Part shown: piece after piece, positions 1 through 8,210 of the stretch
How positions within the stretch are numbered: position 1 is the stretch's first letter
How the letters are laid out: each line of letters begins with the position of its first letter
Origin: Anaerolineae bacterium
Lineage (GTDB): Bacteria > Chloroflexota > Anaerolineae > JAADDB01
Direction: 5' to 3'
Length of the DNA stretch: 53,268 nt
Assembly (NCBI GenBank): GCA_015490995.1
Contig: WFWT01000130.1
Location: 1-53,268 of the forward strand
Program-made: the position numbers and the translations under genes
The notes under the pieces: model-generated
Database searches by the model: none
Seen by the model: only the letters and a program-made list of their open reading frames with translations
Told to the model about the DNA's origin: nothing

Positions 1-129
1 CCATAGGATCACAAACGGGGTTGGTGGTTCTGGCGTCGGTGTGGTCGCCAAAGGGGAGAAGGGTGCACATCCCAATAATATTGTGATTGCGAACAACAGG
101 CCCGAGCTCACTTTGAAGTAGTGGCTCAT
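1..129 (-). CDS. Lipoprotein, N-terminal fragment (gene runs off the left edge)
   Basis: Only the first 43 codons lie in the window. They encode a type II signal peptide: a short polar start, a hydrophobic stretch at residues 10-20, and the lipobox LLGC at residues 18-21 with Cys21 as the likely lipidated residue. A Thr/Pro-rich linker follows, as is common for tethered lipoproteins. The ATG overlaps the stop of the upstream nuclease gene as ATGA, and a GGGGAGG ribosome-binding site lies six to seven bases before it, so the two genes are probably translationally coupled. The function of the mature part cannot be judged from this fragment. It should be an envelope lipoprotein. Confidence 0.72.
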   Translation of the reverse strand, partial: MSHYFKVSSGLLFAITILLGCAPFSPLATTPTPEPPTPFVILW

Positions 130-1394
130 GGTTGCCTCCCCTCGCGGTGCAAGCGGCGGGTGAGACGTTCCCGGCGACGCCGGAGGGCCTGTTGCCAGCG
201 AGCGCGCGTGGTGGGAAACAGGCGGCTCAGTTGCGCTTCCCCGCGAGTGACCCAGTGCAACGCGGTGTGCCAGTCACGAACATGCCATTCGTAATACTTC
301 GCCAACTCCTCAAAAGGGGTTATATCTGGCAGGGGCAGATCCTCAGCCCAACGCTCCCACAGGGCTACGGCTGTGTGCCATTGCCCGGCCCGCTTTAAGA
401 CCCGGGAGAGCCACATGTACGCCTGGTGTCGTAGATGGGGATCGTGCGTGTGGGCCAGCACATGTTCCAATGACACCGTCGCCTCGGTGAGACGACCGCT
501 TCGGAACAGCACCTTCGCCTGAGCCAACAGGTCCTCCTCGGTAAGGGTCGGCTCTGTCCAGGGTGTGTGCCAGCACCGTAGGATGATGCCTGCCAGGACA
601 ATCAGGCTGAGGACGTCGTGCACGTTGTGGTAAAACACGCTGGTCAGAAGTTCTTCCCGTTGTGTTGTCAGGTACTCACGGTATAGGGCAGGGATCATCC
701 ATCCGGGCACGTCCGGACCGGTTCGCTCATGGCACAGTACATGCTGTTCTACGTGGCCAAGAGGAACGCGGCCCAGGCGGGAACGCCATATCCGGCGTGC
801 GTGGGGCAAGAGGTCCAGGTGAGGTAACGCGGGGATGGGGGAGGACAAGGCGTTGAGCACATACCGGGTATCCAACAAAGGCAAGTCAAACGCTTGCCCG
901 TTGTACGTTACCACGCCGTCAGCAGCGGCCAGATCCTGTGCGAGGGCTGTGAGCAAAGCCGGTTCTTCGTGAAGGTCCCGCAGGAAGTATTGGCGCACCC
1001 ACACGTGGGTATCGGTGAAGCCCGCCACTCCGACCAGAAACACTATTGTGCCTGTCCCTCCACTTAAGCCGGTCGTTTCCGTGTCCAGGAACCGGAGTCT
1101 CTCCGGCCGTGGGGGATGGGAAGGGGATGGGGCTAGCAGTGCAGCCAGGGGCTCGGCCGGTGCAGTGGCCAGATAGTGTAACGGGTATCGACCGTGTCGG
1201 TGATCGAGAGGATAACGGACTTCACGCACAAAGGTACTTCCCAGCGGTGTGTGGATCGTCATTCCTTCGGCCAGGGGATTTTGTCCGGTGGAAGGAGAGA
1301 CTGAGGTGGACACCGCGGGGTTTCGGGTCGACAGGCGGCGACGACCCACGTTGCGGAGTCGACGACGCAATTCCAGACGACGACGGTCGTCCAT
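126..1394 (-). CDS. mrfB: MrfB/YprB-like DEDD 3'-5' exonuclease with TPR tail
   Basis: 422-residue protein of the YprB ribonuclease-H-like family. The exonuclease core has the DxE motif in FLDTETTG (Asp104, Glu106), a second Asp in TYNGQAFD (Asp170) and the closing HNVHD (His256, Asp260), the arrangement of DEDDh nucleases. Residues of about 300-385 form TPR-like helices (LFRSGRLTEA, YMWLSRVLKRAGQW). In Bacillus subtilis YprB is MrfB, which works with helicase MrfA in mitomycin-damage repair independent of UvrABC. The matching helicase lies just across the divergent gap, which supports this role. An upstream in-frame TTG at 1466 would add 24 residues; I prefer the ATG at 1394, which has GGAGAG and GGGGAGG before it and begins a basic N-terminus. 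The stop overlaps the next gene. Confidence 0.82.
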   Translation of the reverse strand: MDDRRRLELRRRLRNVGRRRLSTRNPAVSTSVSPSTGQNPLAEGMTIHTPLGSTFVREVRYPLDHRHGRYPLHYLATAPAEPLAALLAPSPSHPPRPERLRFLDTETTGLSGGTGTIVFLVGVAGFTDTHVWVRQYFLRDLHEEPALLTALAQDLAAADGVVTYNGQAFDLPLLDTRYVLNALSSPIPALPHLDLLPHARRIWRSRLGRVPLGHVEQHVLCHERTGPDVPGWMIPALYREYLTTQREELLTSVFYHNVHDVLSLIVLAGIILRCWHTPWTEPTLTEEDLLAQAKVLFRSGRLTEATVSLEHVLAHTHDPHLRHQAYMWLSRVLKRAGQWHTAVALWERWAEDLPLPDITPFEELAKYYEWHVRDWHTALHWVTRGEAQLSRLFPTTRARWQQALRRRRERLTRRLHREGRQP

Positions 1395-1496
1395 ATCCTC
1401 CCCGCTCTCCGGCCATGTGCGCTGCACTGCAGGAGCGCACAGCGTGCTTACATGGTGGAACGCCAAGTTTCGAAGTCACACCTCTCCCTGCACTTA

Positions 1497-1526
1497 AGCA
1501 TACCCGAAAGGGTACGGTTTCACCAA
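1497..1526 (-). promoter_or_regulatory. Possible promoter of the mrfB-like gene
   Basis: On the minus strand TTGGTG (1521-1526) and TATGCT (1497-1502) are separated by 18 bases and point toward the nuclease gene. The fit to consensus is only moderate (3/6 and 4/6). The taccc/gggta hairpin falls partly inside the spacer. Confidence 0.3.
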
Positions 1527-1674
1527 TCGGAGGGAACCCTGTTTGGCCGTGTGGGGGCGGCCCGTGCCGGGCGCGGGAAGGAAACTGGACGATGGAGAGA
1601 TCCGATGGTCTAATTAAACGGGCAAGAGCGTGCGGAAATCCGTGTCTTCACGCCCTTACCTCATCTCCATCCCT

Positions 1675-1701
1675 TCTCCCGAATCTCTCGACTTCGGGAG
1701 A
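1675..1701. repeat. Palindromic element, 9-bp stem
   Basis: tctcccgaa at 1675-1683 is the exact reverse complement of ttcgggaga at 1693-1701, with a nine-base loop. The flanks continue the symmetry imperfectly, with pyrimidine-rich acctc...ccctt on the left and purine-rich gggggagaggt on the right. It resembles the short CT-rich palindromic repeats scattered in some bacterial genomes. Only one copy was noticed in this window. Confidence 0.5.
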
Positions 1702-1861
1702 GGGGGAGAGGTAATAACTTGCCCTTTATGCGAGGGGCGGAGGTGGGGGCCGAAAGGCCGACGTGGTATTTCTGGACGCTTTCCGGGTGATAAAGTTGTG
1801 CTTTGGTGTGTTGTCCCCGGTGGTTGGTGTGGCGAATTAACCCGTTGAGGATAAGGCTGTT

Positions 1862-4186
1862 ATGACTTTGGTGCCGGAAGAGTTTCTGACCAAAATCCAG
1901 CGGCAGCGGTGGTATAAAGGACAAATCGCTCACGTCGAGCGTATCCCTGGCCGTTCCCCTCGTTATGGGGAGCTGGAGCGTCCGTTGCCTCCCCGGGTTG
2001 CTCAGGCCCTACGACGCATAGGTATCACCCGTTTGTATGTCCATCAGGCGGCCGCGATCAACGCCATTCGGCAAGGGCACAATGTGGTTATTACTACCGG
2101 TACTGCCAGCGGCAAGACCCTCTGTTACAACCTTCCGGTGCTGGAGGCCGTGGTCACGGACCGGCGGGCCCGAGCTTTGTACTTGTATCCCACCAAAGCG
2201 CTGGCCCAGGACCAGGTGCGCGCGCTGCGTCAGTTGACCGAAGAGGTGTTCCCGGACGTGGTGTTTGGCACATACGACGGGGACACGCCCCCCCGTCAGC
2301 GGTCGCGCCTTCGCCGGGAAGCCCACATTATACTGACCAATCCTGACATGTTACATGTGGGAATTCTTCCCCATCACACACTGTGGAGCACGTTTCTGCG
2401 GGGATTGCGGTACGTGATCATCGACGAAGCCCACACTTACCGGGGTGTGTTCGGCTCCCAGGTGGCTTTAGTATTGCGGCGTCTGTGGCGACTGTGTGCC
2501 CACTACGGCAGCGCACCGCAGGTCATTGCGGCCTCTGCTACCATTGCGAACCCGCACGAGCATTTCCGTTTGCTGACCGGTGCGGAAGCCGTGGTGGTGA
2601 TGGAGGACGGTGCCCCTCGAGGGCCCCGGACGTTTGTCCTCTGGAATCCTCCGGTCATCGACCCACGCCTGGGTGTGCGCCGCAGCCCCAACAGCGAAGC
2701 CACGCTGTTACTCCTGGCCCTCCTGGCGGAGGAAGCCCGTACCATCGTGTTTACCAGGGCCCGTCGCACTGCGGAACTGATCCTTCGATATGTGCGTTTC
2801 GCCCTCCAACGGGTAGCACCCCCCCTCGTAGACCGGGTGGCTGCGTACCGGGCAGGATATCGGGCTGAGGACCGCCGGGCCATTGAACGGCGGCTCTTTT
2901 CCGGGGAGTTGCTGGCCGTTATCGCGACCAGTGCCCTGGAGTTGGGCATCGACATCGGTGATATGGACGCGAGCCTTTTGGTCGGGTTTCCGGGCACGGT
3001 GGCTTCCATGTGGCAGCAAGCCGGACGGGCCGGCCGGCGAGGGAATACGCCCTCCTTCTCCGCGCTTATCGCCCATGATAACCCTATGGAACAGTACTTC
3101 GTGCGCCATCCCAGGGAACTCTTCGGGCGGCCTATCGAACACGCGCTGTTAGACCCCGACAACGTGTACGTGCTAAAGATGCACTTGCCGTGTGCCGCGC
3201 GCGAGTTGCCCCTGAACGGTGACAGCTGGCCGCAAGCTATGGACGACGCTGCCCTCTTTGGCCCACATTTCTCCCGGGCTGTACAGGAATTGGAAGCACA
3301 GGGAGTGTTGACCCGCCGCGGTGGACGGTGGTATTACTTGGGACGGGATTACCCGGCCCAGCGTGTTAGCTTGCGTTCACTGGACACCACCCGTTTCCTC
3401 ATTGTGGAGGAGGATAGCGCCCAGGTGTTGGAGGAGATCGAAGCCAGCAGTGCTGCTTACCGGGCCCACCCCGGTGCTGTTTACTTGCACATGGGTGACA
3501 CATACCTTATTACCCGCTGGGATCCCGAACGGCCGGTAGCCTACGCCCGTCACGAGATCCTGGATTACTACACTCAACCCATGGAACGCAACGACATTCG
3601 GGTGCACCGTCCCCTGCGCCGACGCCAGGCAGGAACGGTGACGGCCTTCTACGGAGAGGTGCGGGCATGGCGTCAAGTTGTCGGATACCGGGTTAAGCAA
3701 CTGTTTAGCGAAGAGGTGCTCGGTGTAGAAGAACTCAACCTGCCTCCCACCGTCTTTGACACGCGGGGGCTCTGGTGGGTAATGCCCTCGGCCTGGGAAG
3801 AGGAATTCCGAGCTCAGGGATATGACTTTGCCGGCAGCTTGCACGCGGTTGAGCACGCTGCTATCAGCCTTTTGCCCCTCTTTGCCATGTGTGACCGCTG
3901 GGATATTGGGGGGGTGAGCGCGGTCTTTCATCCCGATGTGGCCGCTCCCATCATAGCCATCTATGACGGATTTCCAGGTGGCGTGGGTATCACCGAAAAG
4001 GGGTTCACCATGCTCGAAACCCTCTGGCGAGCAACATTACGCTTGATCGTCTCCTGTCCTTGTGAGAGTGGATGTCCTAGTTGCGTTCAAAGCCCCAAGT
4101 GTGGCAACAACAACGAACCCCTGGACAAGAACGGAGCCATCTATCTCCTGCGTAAATTGTTGGGGACGAGGGACGTTGCGGCGTAA
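1862..4186 (+). CDS. mrfA: MrfA/YprA-like DExH helicase with C-terminal DUF1998 cysteine module
   Basis: 774-residue superfamily 2 helicase. Motif I is GTASGKT (residues 80-86), motif Ia YPTKALAQDQ, motif II DEAH (188-191), motif III SAT, motif V ATSALELGIDIG and motif VI QQAGRAGRRG. The C-terminal part matches the DUF1998/MZB module: a Gly-rich YDGFPGGVG segment followed by the cysteine cluster CPCESGCPSCVQSPKC, expected to bind zinc. The layout and length fit B. subtilis YprA (MrfA), a 3'-5' DNA helicase for repair of mitomycin lesions. An MrfB-like nuclease is encoded divergently 0.47 kb away. The ATG at 1862 is used, with ggataagg before it as a modest ribosome-binding site. Family assignment is firm; the repair role is inferred from homology and context. 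Confidence 0.9.
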   Translation: MTLVPEEFLTKIQRQRWYKGQIAHVERIPGRSPRYGELERPLPPRVAQALRRIGITRLYVHQAAAINAIRQGHNVVITTGTASGKTLCYNLPVLEAVVTDRRARALYLYPTKALAQDQVRALRQLTEEVFPDVVFGTYDGDTPPRQRSRLRREAHIILTNPDMLHVGILPHHTLWSTFLRGLRYVIIDEAHTYRGVFGSQVALVLRRLWRLCAHYGSAPQVIAASATIANPHEHFRLLTGAEAVVVMEDGAPRGPRTFVLWNPPVIDPRLGVRRSPNSEATLLLLALLAEEARTIVFTRARRTAELILRYVRFALQRVAPPLVDRVAAYRAGYRAEDRRAIERRLFSGELLAVIATSALELGIDIGDMDASLLVGFPGTVASMWQQAGRAGRRGNTPSFSALIAHDNPMEQYFVRHPRELFGRPIEHALLDPDNVYVLKMHLPCAARELPLNGDSWPQAMDDAALFGPHFSRAVQELEAQGVLTRRGGRWYYLGRDYPAQRVSLRSLDTTRFLIVEEDSAQVLEEIEASSAAYRAHPGAVYLHMGDTYLITRWDPERPVAYARHEILDYYTQPMERNDIRVHRPLRRRQAGTVTAFYGEVRAWRQVVGYRVKQLFSEEVLGVEELNLPPTVFDTRGLWWVMPSAWEEEFRAQGYDFAGSLHAVEHAAISLLPLFAMCDRWDIGGVSAVFHPDVAAPIIAIYDGFPGGVGITEKGFTMLETLWRATLRLIVSCPCESGCPSCVQSPKCGNNNEPLDKNGAIYLLRKLLGTRDVAA

Positions 4187-4330
4187 ACTGCAATGGTCAG
4201 ACAAGTTAGGCGTCTAGGTCAAATGCGCATACAATGCGAGCGTGTGACGTCCTAATTTGTGGGGAGGCCGACCGGAGCGCATGTTGAGAGACCTCTCGCT
4301 TCCACGGTAAGCAGAAAAAGGGGACGGACG

Positions 4331-4981
4331 ATGCGGTGGAAAGTCATCTTGTGGGTTGGGCTGTTGCTGGTGAGTGGGGTGTTCCTGGGCGCCTGTGCGC
4401 GCTCCGGGGATGGCCTGGTGTACACCGGTCCCACAGAGCTCACCGTCAAAGCAGGGGAGTACGTGCCCGGCACCCCCATTCAATTCGTGCGCGCGGGCGA
4501 ACGGGGCGCGGAAATGCGCATAGAAGGTCAGGACGCCATTAAATTGGTGGGGGATTCTTTGAAGTGGGCCGGTCCGGTAGGGGAGAACGTTCGCCTTTCG
4601 GTGAACTTGCGCATTTTACACATCTCCGAGGAACGCCTGATCACCAGCGGCGTAGTGACTATCCGGGTGTACAATGTGACCCCGCGTGCGACCTCTGTGG
4701 CGGACGAACGGCCTGTCCGCTACACATTGCCGGTAGCGTATAAGGTCAACACCGGTGAGACCATCCCCGGAACCACCATACGCTATGTGGGTCCGGAGGA
4801 GGGAAAGGGCGCCCGTCTGGAAGGTGTGGAAGGATACCCCTACCGCGCCATTGGCGACTCCATTCTGTGGGATGGCACTCTCCTGCCCAACGTGGATTTA
4901 CAATTAAACGTGCGGGTGCTCTTCTTCAACGAGGAATTCCTGCAAGTTCTAGGCACGGCGACGGTGGGTATTACCCCCTGA
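4331..4981 (+). CDS. Lipoprotein made of two tandem ~85-residue repeats, unknown function
   Basis: 216-residue predicted lipoprotein. Residues 1-22 form a type II signal peptide ending in the lipobox LGAC (Cys22). The mature protein is an internal duplication: the first half carries KAGEYVPGTPIQFV and the second NTGETIPGTTIRYV at matching places, each followed by a basic/acidic stretch, a GDSxxW motif (GDSLKW, GDSILW), then xNVxLxxNxRxLxxxEExL and a closing beta strand. The repeat looks like a small all-beta domain that I do not recognise. An upstream GTG at 4259 is open but would place 24 polar residues before the signal peptide, so the ATG at 4331 (preceded by aaggggac) is preferred. The next gene is also a lipoprotein, 27 bases downstream. 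Confidence 0.78.
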   Translation: MRWKVILWVGLLLVSGVFLGACARSGDGLVYTGPTELTVKAGEYVPGTPIQFVRAGERGAEMRIEGQDAIKLVGDSLKWAGPVGENVRLSVNLRILHISEERLITSGVVTIRVYNVTPRATSVADERPVRYTLPVAYKVNTGETIPGTTIRYVGPEEGKGARLEGVEGYPYRAIGDSILWDGTLLPNVDLQLNVRVLFFNEEFLQVLGTATVGITP

Positions 4982-5008
4982 AATCCGGCGCACACATGGA
5001 AGGGAGCG

Positions 5009-6325
5009 ATGAATCAAGGCAAGTGGTCTGCTGGTGTAGTTGGTAGTTTGGCGCTGCTGGTATTGACGGTTATCTTGGTGGGATGTGGCACCCGTGCCAC
5101 CCCGACGCCCACACCGGCTCCAATCAGTAAACCCCGCATCCCCACACCGTACGCTCCGGAGACCCCTCCTGCCGGATGGCCACCGGCGGAAAGCCTCCTG
5201 CCGGAAGAGGCTTGGTTGGCCCTCCGCGTGGAAACGCCTACCGGAGAACGATGGACACTCCTGGCCGGCGAGGGTGAGGACCGGCTGATCGATGAACGCT
5301 CAAACCGGGTATGGGTGGACCGCGGTCGGCTGTGGGGACGATACCGCCACCTGTGGTATGCCCTGTTGAATCAAATCCGCTTTTGGGACGTGACCGCGCC
5401 CGCTTACCTGACCGCGTGTCAAGAGTGCCCTACCTTTGGATTTGTTGTACGAAGCCCCTCCACCGGCCAGCCGCGGGGGGTGTGGTTGCGCCTCCGTCCC
5501 TTTGACGCTCCGCCGGAGATTTTGCCCCTCTTGCCGCTGGTACACACCCTCTGGCTGTACGGAGATGTGGTGCGAACCACATTCCCGGACGGTGAGATAA
5601 CCATCCGGCCTCCTGCGCCGGAGCCCACTTCCGTGGAGGCGGAGACGATCCTGCGGGCAGTATACGGTGATGCGTTGACCGTTAACGACCAGGAGTTTCG
5701 GGTAGGCCCTAACGTTATCCCCTGGGTGGGTCCCGTGATCTCAGGTGCCTTTACCGGGTCCGACAGGGAAGAACGCCTCGCCCTGGTCGGAGGCGTGATG
5801 GAAGAGGGGACCATCAACGAGGCGAACCGTCCTTACTTGGAAATACGGCTGGTGATCCTGCGCCGAGAAGGAACCACTTGGCAGTACATCGGCGCCGCCC
5901 CACCGCTGGCCATCAACGTGGCCCAGGAGGACCTGGGCGTTGTGCTGGACAGCGTGGTGGACTTCGACGGGGATGGCCGTCAAGAAGTGATGGTGCTGGC
6001 CGGTTCGTTGCTTCCCGGGTACCTGGACGGGGTGTACCGCCTGTATCGGTGGGATGGAGAAGCCTTCCAACAAGTGTGGACCGCTACGGGGCTCTACGAT
6101 AACACCGCGATACCGCGTCAGCCCGATTATGCCACCCAGGTGGCCTGGCCGCTTTGGCAGGACCAGGAGGGCGATGGGGTGCGTGAGCTGGTGCTGCGGG
6201 TCATTCGACGTACATACGTGCGTTCCGATCAGACCATTGCTGAAATAGGCCAGATCGCTCGTCAAACCGAAAGCGAAGTGATATACCGGTGGCGTGGACG
6301 CGGTTTCATGCTGGCCACGCCATAG
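5009..6325 (+). CDS. Lipoprotein with FG-GAP/VCBS-like calcium loop, unknown function
   Basis: 438-residue predicted lipoprotein with lipobox LVGC at residues 23-26, followed by a Thr/Pro linker. Most of the mature part is beta-rich and unassigned. At residue 318 lies DFDGDGRQE, the Asp-rich loop typical of integrin-like FG-GAP/VCBS repeats, and a second partial version (QEGDGVRELVLRV) follows about 70 residues later. This suggests a propeller-like C-terminal half. The start has a clear ribosome-binding site (ggaaggga, 27 bases after the previous lipoprotein), so both lipoproteins are probably co-transcribed. No catalytic motif was seen. A surface sensor or binding protein is possible, but this is a guess. 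Confidence 0.75.
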   Translation: MNQGKWSAGVVGSLALLVLTVILVGCGTRATPTPTPAPISKPRIPTPYAPETPPAGWPPAESLLPEEAWLALRVETPTGERWTLLAGEGEDRLIDERSNRVWVDRGRLWGRYRHLWYALLNQIRFWDVTAPAYLTACQECPTFGFVVRSPSTGQPRGVWLRLRPFDAPPEILPLLPLVHTLWLYGDVVRTTFPDGEITIRPPAPEPTSVEAETILRAVYGDALTVNDQEFRVGPNVIPWVGPVISGAFTGSDREERLALVGGVMEEGTINEANRPYLEIRLVILRREGTTWQYIGAAPPLAINVAQEDLGVVLDSVVDFDGDGRQEVMVLAGSLLPGYLDGVYRLYRWDGEAFQQVWTATGLYDNTAIPRQPDYATQVAWPLWQDQEGDGVRELVLRVIRRTYVRSDQTIAEIGQIARQTESEVIYRWRGRGFMLATP

Positions 6326-6488
6326 CACCGGCACTCGCGAAGGGGCGTTCTCAGCAGGCTATTAAGGTTTGACACTTCACGTGTTGATGGGGAACACCCA
6401 CCGGGATGTTGTCCCTCCCACAGGAGCATCCAGGCGGGGTCTAATGGAACGGTTATGCCCCTCAAATGGAATTCTAACACTGCCCCCC

Positions 6489-6494
6489 TATAAT
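6489..6494 (+). promoter_or_regulatory. Candidate -10 box upstream of the MEMO1-family gene
   Basis: TATAAT matches the sigma-70 -10 consensus exactly. The hexamer 17 bases upstream (ATGGAA) agrees with the -35 consensus at only three of six positions. If active, transcription would begin near 6501 and include the structured element at 6515-6596 in a leader of about 150 bases. Confidence 0.35.
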
Positions 6495-6514
6495 GGGCGG
6501 TAGACCGTATCCTC

Positions 6515-6596
6515 GTGCCCTGAGGGATGAACAGCCGTGCTGTGATGGGCGTGCGAGTCCGAGACGATGGCGAGTTCGACACATCCCTAGGGCCAC
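6515..6596 (+). ncRNA. Candidate structured leader RNA
   Basis: gtgccctgagggatg (6515-6529) and catccctagggccac (6582-6596) are complementary over almost their full length with one offset bulge, closing a loop of about 52 bases. Inside it acagc-cgt-gctgt (6531-6543) makes a further hairpin. There is no T-tract, so it does not look like a simple terminator. It lies between a candidate -10 box and the MEMO1-family gene, so a cis-regulatory RNA is possible. I do not recognise it as a known riboswitch class. Confidence 0.35.
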
Positions 6597-6648
6597 TTAT
6601 TGAATGGTCACGGAATGGTCACGCGTTGGGGAGAGGAAGGGGGGCTTC

Positions 6649-7473
6649 ATGAGAGGAATAGGGGTTCAGGAAAGTACTGTACGACAACCCGCGGTGGCGG
6701 GAACGTTTTACCCGGCGGAGCCCCGGCGCCTGGAAGCCATGGTGCGGGAGTTCCTGAGTGACGCGTCGGTGCCTGCATTGTCTGCAGTGCGGGCGGTTAT
6801 CGCCCCCCATGCCGGTTACGTCTACAGCGGTCCCACGGCCGGCTATGCTTTTAAGGTGTGGGAAAACTTACCTCCCCGCCCGTACACTATTTACCTGTTG
6901 GGTCCGGCCCATTACGTGTATGTGGACGGTGTCGCGGTAGGACGTTTTCAAGCGTTCGCGACCCCGTTGGGACAGGTGCCGGTAGCCGAGGAGATGGTCG
7001 AAGCGCTGCTCAGCCGGGGAGCCCCCTTTGTGGAGGCAAACCACGCCCATTTGCCGGAACATTGTCTGGAAGTGGAGTTGCCCTTCTTGCAAGTGGTGTT
7101 CGGCAATCACGTGCGCATCGTGCCCATGTTGTTCGGGAACGTGTCACCCGCAGAGGTCGCGTCCGTTTTGGTGGAGGTAATGCAGGCGGATCCCAACGCG
7201 CTGGTGGTGGTCAGTTCCGACTTGAGTCACTATCACGACTACTGGACGGCCCGCCAGCTAGACCAGACTCTGTTAGAAGCCATCGTTCAGGGTGACCTCT
7301 CTCGTGCCCAGAAAGGGGAAGCGTGTGGTCTTTTGCCCATCTTGACCTTGATGAGCGTGGCTTTACGTCTGGGGTGGCGGCCCCACTTGCTGGATTATCG
7401 GAATTCGGGGGATACCGCCGGTGACAAAGCACGCGTGGTGGGATACGCTGCAGTCGCGTATGCCGCTACCTGA
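6649..7473 (+). CDS. MEMO1-family protein (AmmeMemoRadiSam system protein B)
   Basis: 274-residue MEMO1-like protein. Family hallmarks are visible from end to end: RQPAVAGTFYPA near the start, IAPHAGYVYSGPTAGYAF, LLGPAHY, EHCLEVELPFLQ and VVVSSDLSHYH. The conserved His and Asp residues in these motifs would sit where related extradiol dioxygenases bind metal. The biochemical role in bacteria is not settled; the family often occurs with AMMECR1 and a radical SAM protein. AMMECR1 is encoded 11 bases downstream, but no radical SAM gene is in the window. The ATG at 6649 is chosen because it follows ggaagggggg and matches the usual short N-terminus; an ATG at 6604 would add 15 residues lying on a tandem repeat. 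Confidence 0.88.
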   Translation: MRGIGVQESTVRQPAVAGTFYPAEPRRLEAMVREFLSDASVPALSAVRAVIAPHAGYVYSGPTAGYAFKVWENLPPRPYTIYLLGPAHYVYVDGVAVGRFQAFATPLGQVPVAEEMVEALLSRGAPFVEANHAHLPEHCLEVELPFLQVVFGNHVRIVPMLFGNVSPAEVASVLVEVMQADPNALVVVSSDLSHYHDYWTARQLDQTLLEAIVQGDLSRAQKGEACGLLPILTLMSVALRLGWRPHLLDYRNSGDTAGDKARVVGYAAVAYAAT

Positions 7474-7484
7474 GGGGATCGCCC

Positions 7485-8108
7485 ATGTCCGGGGCCAACG
7501 TGCAGCAAGGTGCAGCCGTTCAGCCCGAACGTCTCACGGCAGAAGAGGGGGAACAGCTCCTTCAGATAGCCCGTCGTTCTCTGGAGGAGACGGTGCGCTA
7601 TGGCCGCATGTACGACGTAGACCTGCGCGCGTTGCCGCGGCGGTTGCAGGCCAAGGGCGCGTCCTTTGTCACCCTCACACAACAAGGCGCGCTGCGCGGG
7701 TGCATCGGTTCGGCCCATGCTCACCAACCTCTGGCCCTGGACGTGCGGGACAACGCGGTCAAGGCGGCACTGGCCGACCCGCGTTTTCCCCCCATGCGGG
7801 CGGAAGAGCTGGAGACGACCGAAATCGAAGTTTCTGTGCTAACTCCTCTGCAGCGGCTGACGTACAGCTCGCCTGAGGACTTGTTAGCTCAGATCGTGCC
7901 CGGCCGACACGGGCTCCTCCTGGTACGGGGTGGGCACCGCGCGCTGTTGCTGCCCCAAGTGTGGAAAAGATTGCCGGAAAAGGTGGCGTTCCTGGAGCAG
8001 CTGGCCCTCAAGGCCGGACTGCCCGCCGACGTGTGGCAAGATCCGGAAACGGACATTTACATATTCGAAGTACAAGAGTTTCACGAACGTAAAACTGGCG
8101 GGCATTAG
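7485..8108 (+). CDS. AMMECR1-domain protein (AmmeMemoRadiSam system protein A)
   Basis: 207-residue AMMECR1 family protein. The signature LRGCIG is present (ALRGCIGSAHAHQPLA), followed by DVRDNAVKAALADPRFPP and the EIEVSVLTPL segment that define the family. The C-terminal half contains the usual GLLLVRGGHRALLLPQVW and ends with a short variable tail. The family's exact reaction is unknown; it is found with MEMO1 proteins in bacteria and archaea. Here it starts 11 bases after the MEMO1 gene behind a gagggg ribosome-binding site, so they form an operon. lon follows after 102 bases with its own very strong ribosome-binding site. Confidence 0.9.
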   Translation: MSGANVQQGAAVQPERLTAEEGEQLLQIARRSLEETVRYGRMYDVDLRALPRRLQAKGASFVTLTQQGALRGCIGSAHAHQPLALDVRDNAVKAALADPRFPPMRAEELETTEIEVSVLTPLQRLTYSSPEDLLAQIVPGRHGLLLVRGGHRALLLPQVWKRLPEKVAFLEQLALKAGLPADVWQDPETDIYIFEVQEFHERKTGGH

Positions 8109-8210
8109 AAAACGTAACCTTTGGGAGAGAAAACCCTCTAACATGGTAAGGCACGACCGTGAGATAACAACCGACACGCGGACAACACCTGGTACAGGAG
8201 GTGACGTTAT

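Larger units (their letters stand above)
1395..1861. other. Divergent intergenic gap rich in short hairpins
   Basis: No convincing gene was found in this gap between the mrfB-like and mrfA-like genes. Small perfect inverted repeats follow one another: taccc-gaaa-gggta at 1501-1514, aggg-aa-ccct at 1531-1540, ggccg...cggcc around 1545-1562, gcccg-tgc-cgggc at 1560-1572, gcgtg...cacgc at 1628-1653, and a nine-pair stem at 1675-1701. It may hold the two promoters plus a structured leader or small RNA. No T-tract terminator is visible. The number of stems is unusual, but high GC content alone raises the chance of such repeats. Confidence 0.5.
6326..6648 (+). other. Intergenic leader region of the MEMO1-family gene
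   Basis: No gene is supported here. The region holds a perfect TATAAT at 6489-6494 with a weak -35, a long inverted repeat at 6515-6596 (annotated separately), and a tandem pair of the 11-mer gaatggtcacg at 6602-6623 directly before the MEMO1 gene. The first half (6326-6480) shows nothing I can name. Confidence 0.5.

Noticed and set aside
1500-1660. RNase P RNA or SRP RNA in the mrf gap
   Set aside because: The gap has ggaaggaaa and several stems, but the conserved core sequences of RNase P RNA and the SRP GGAAGGAAGCAG loop are not present.
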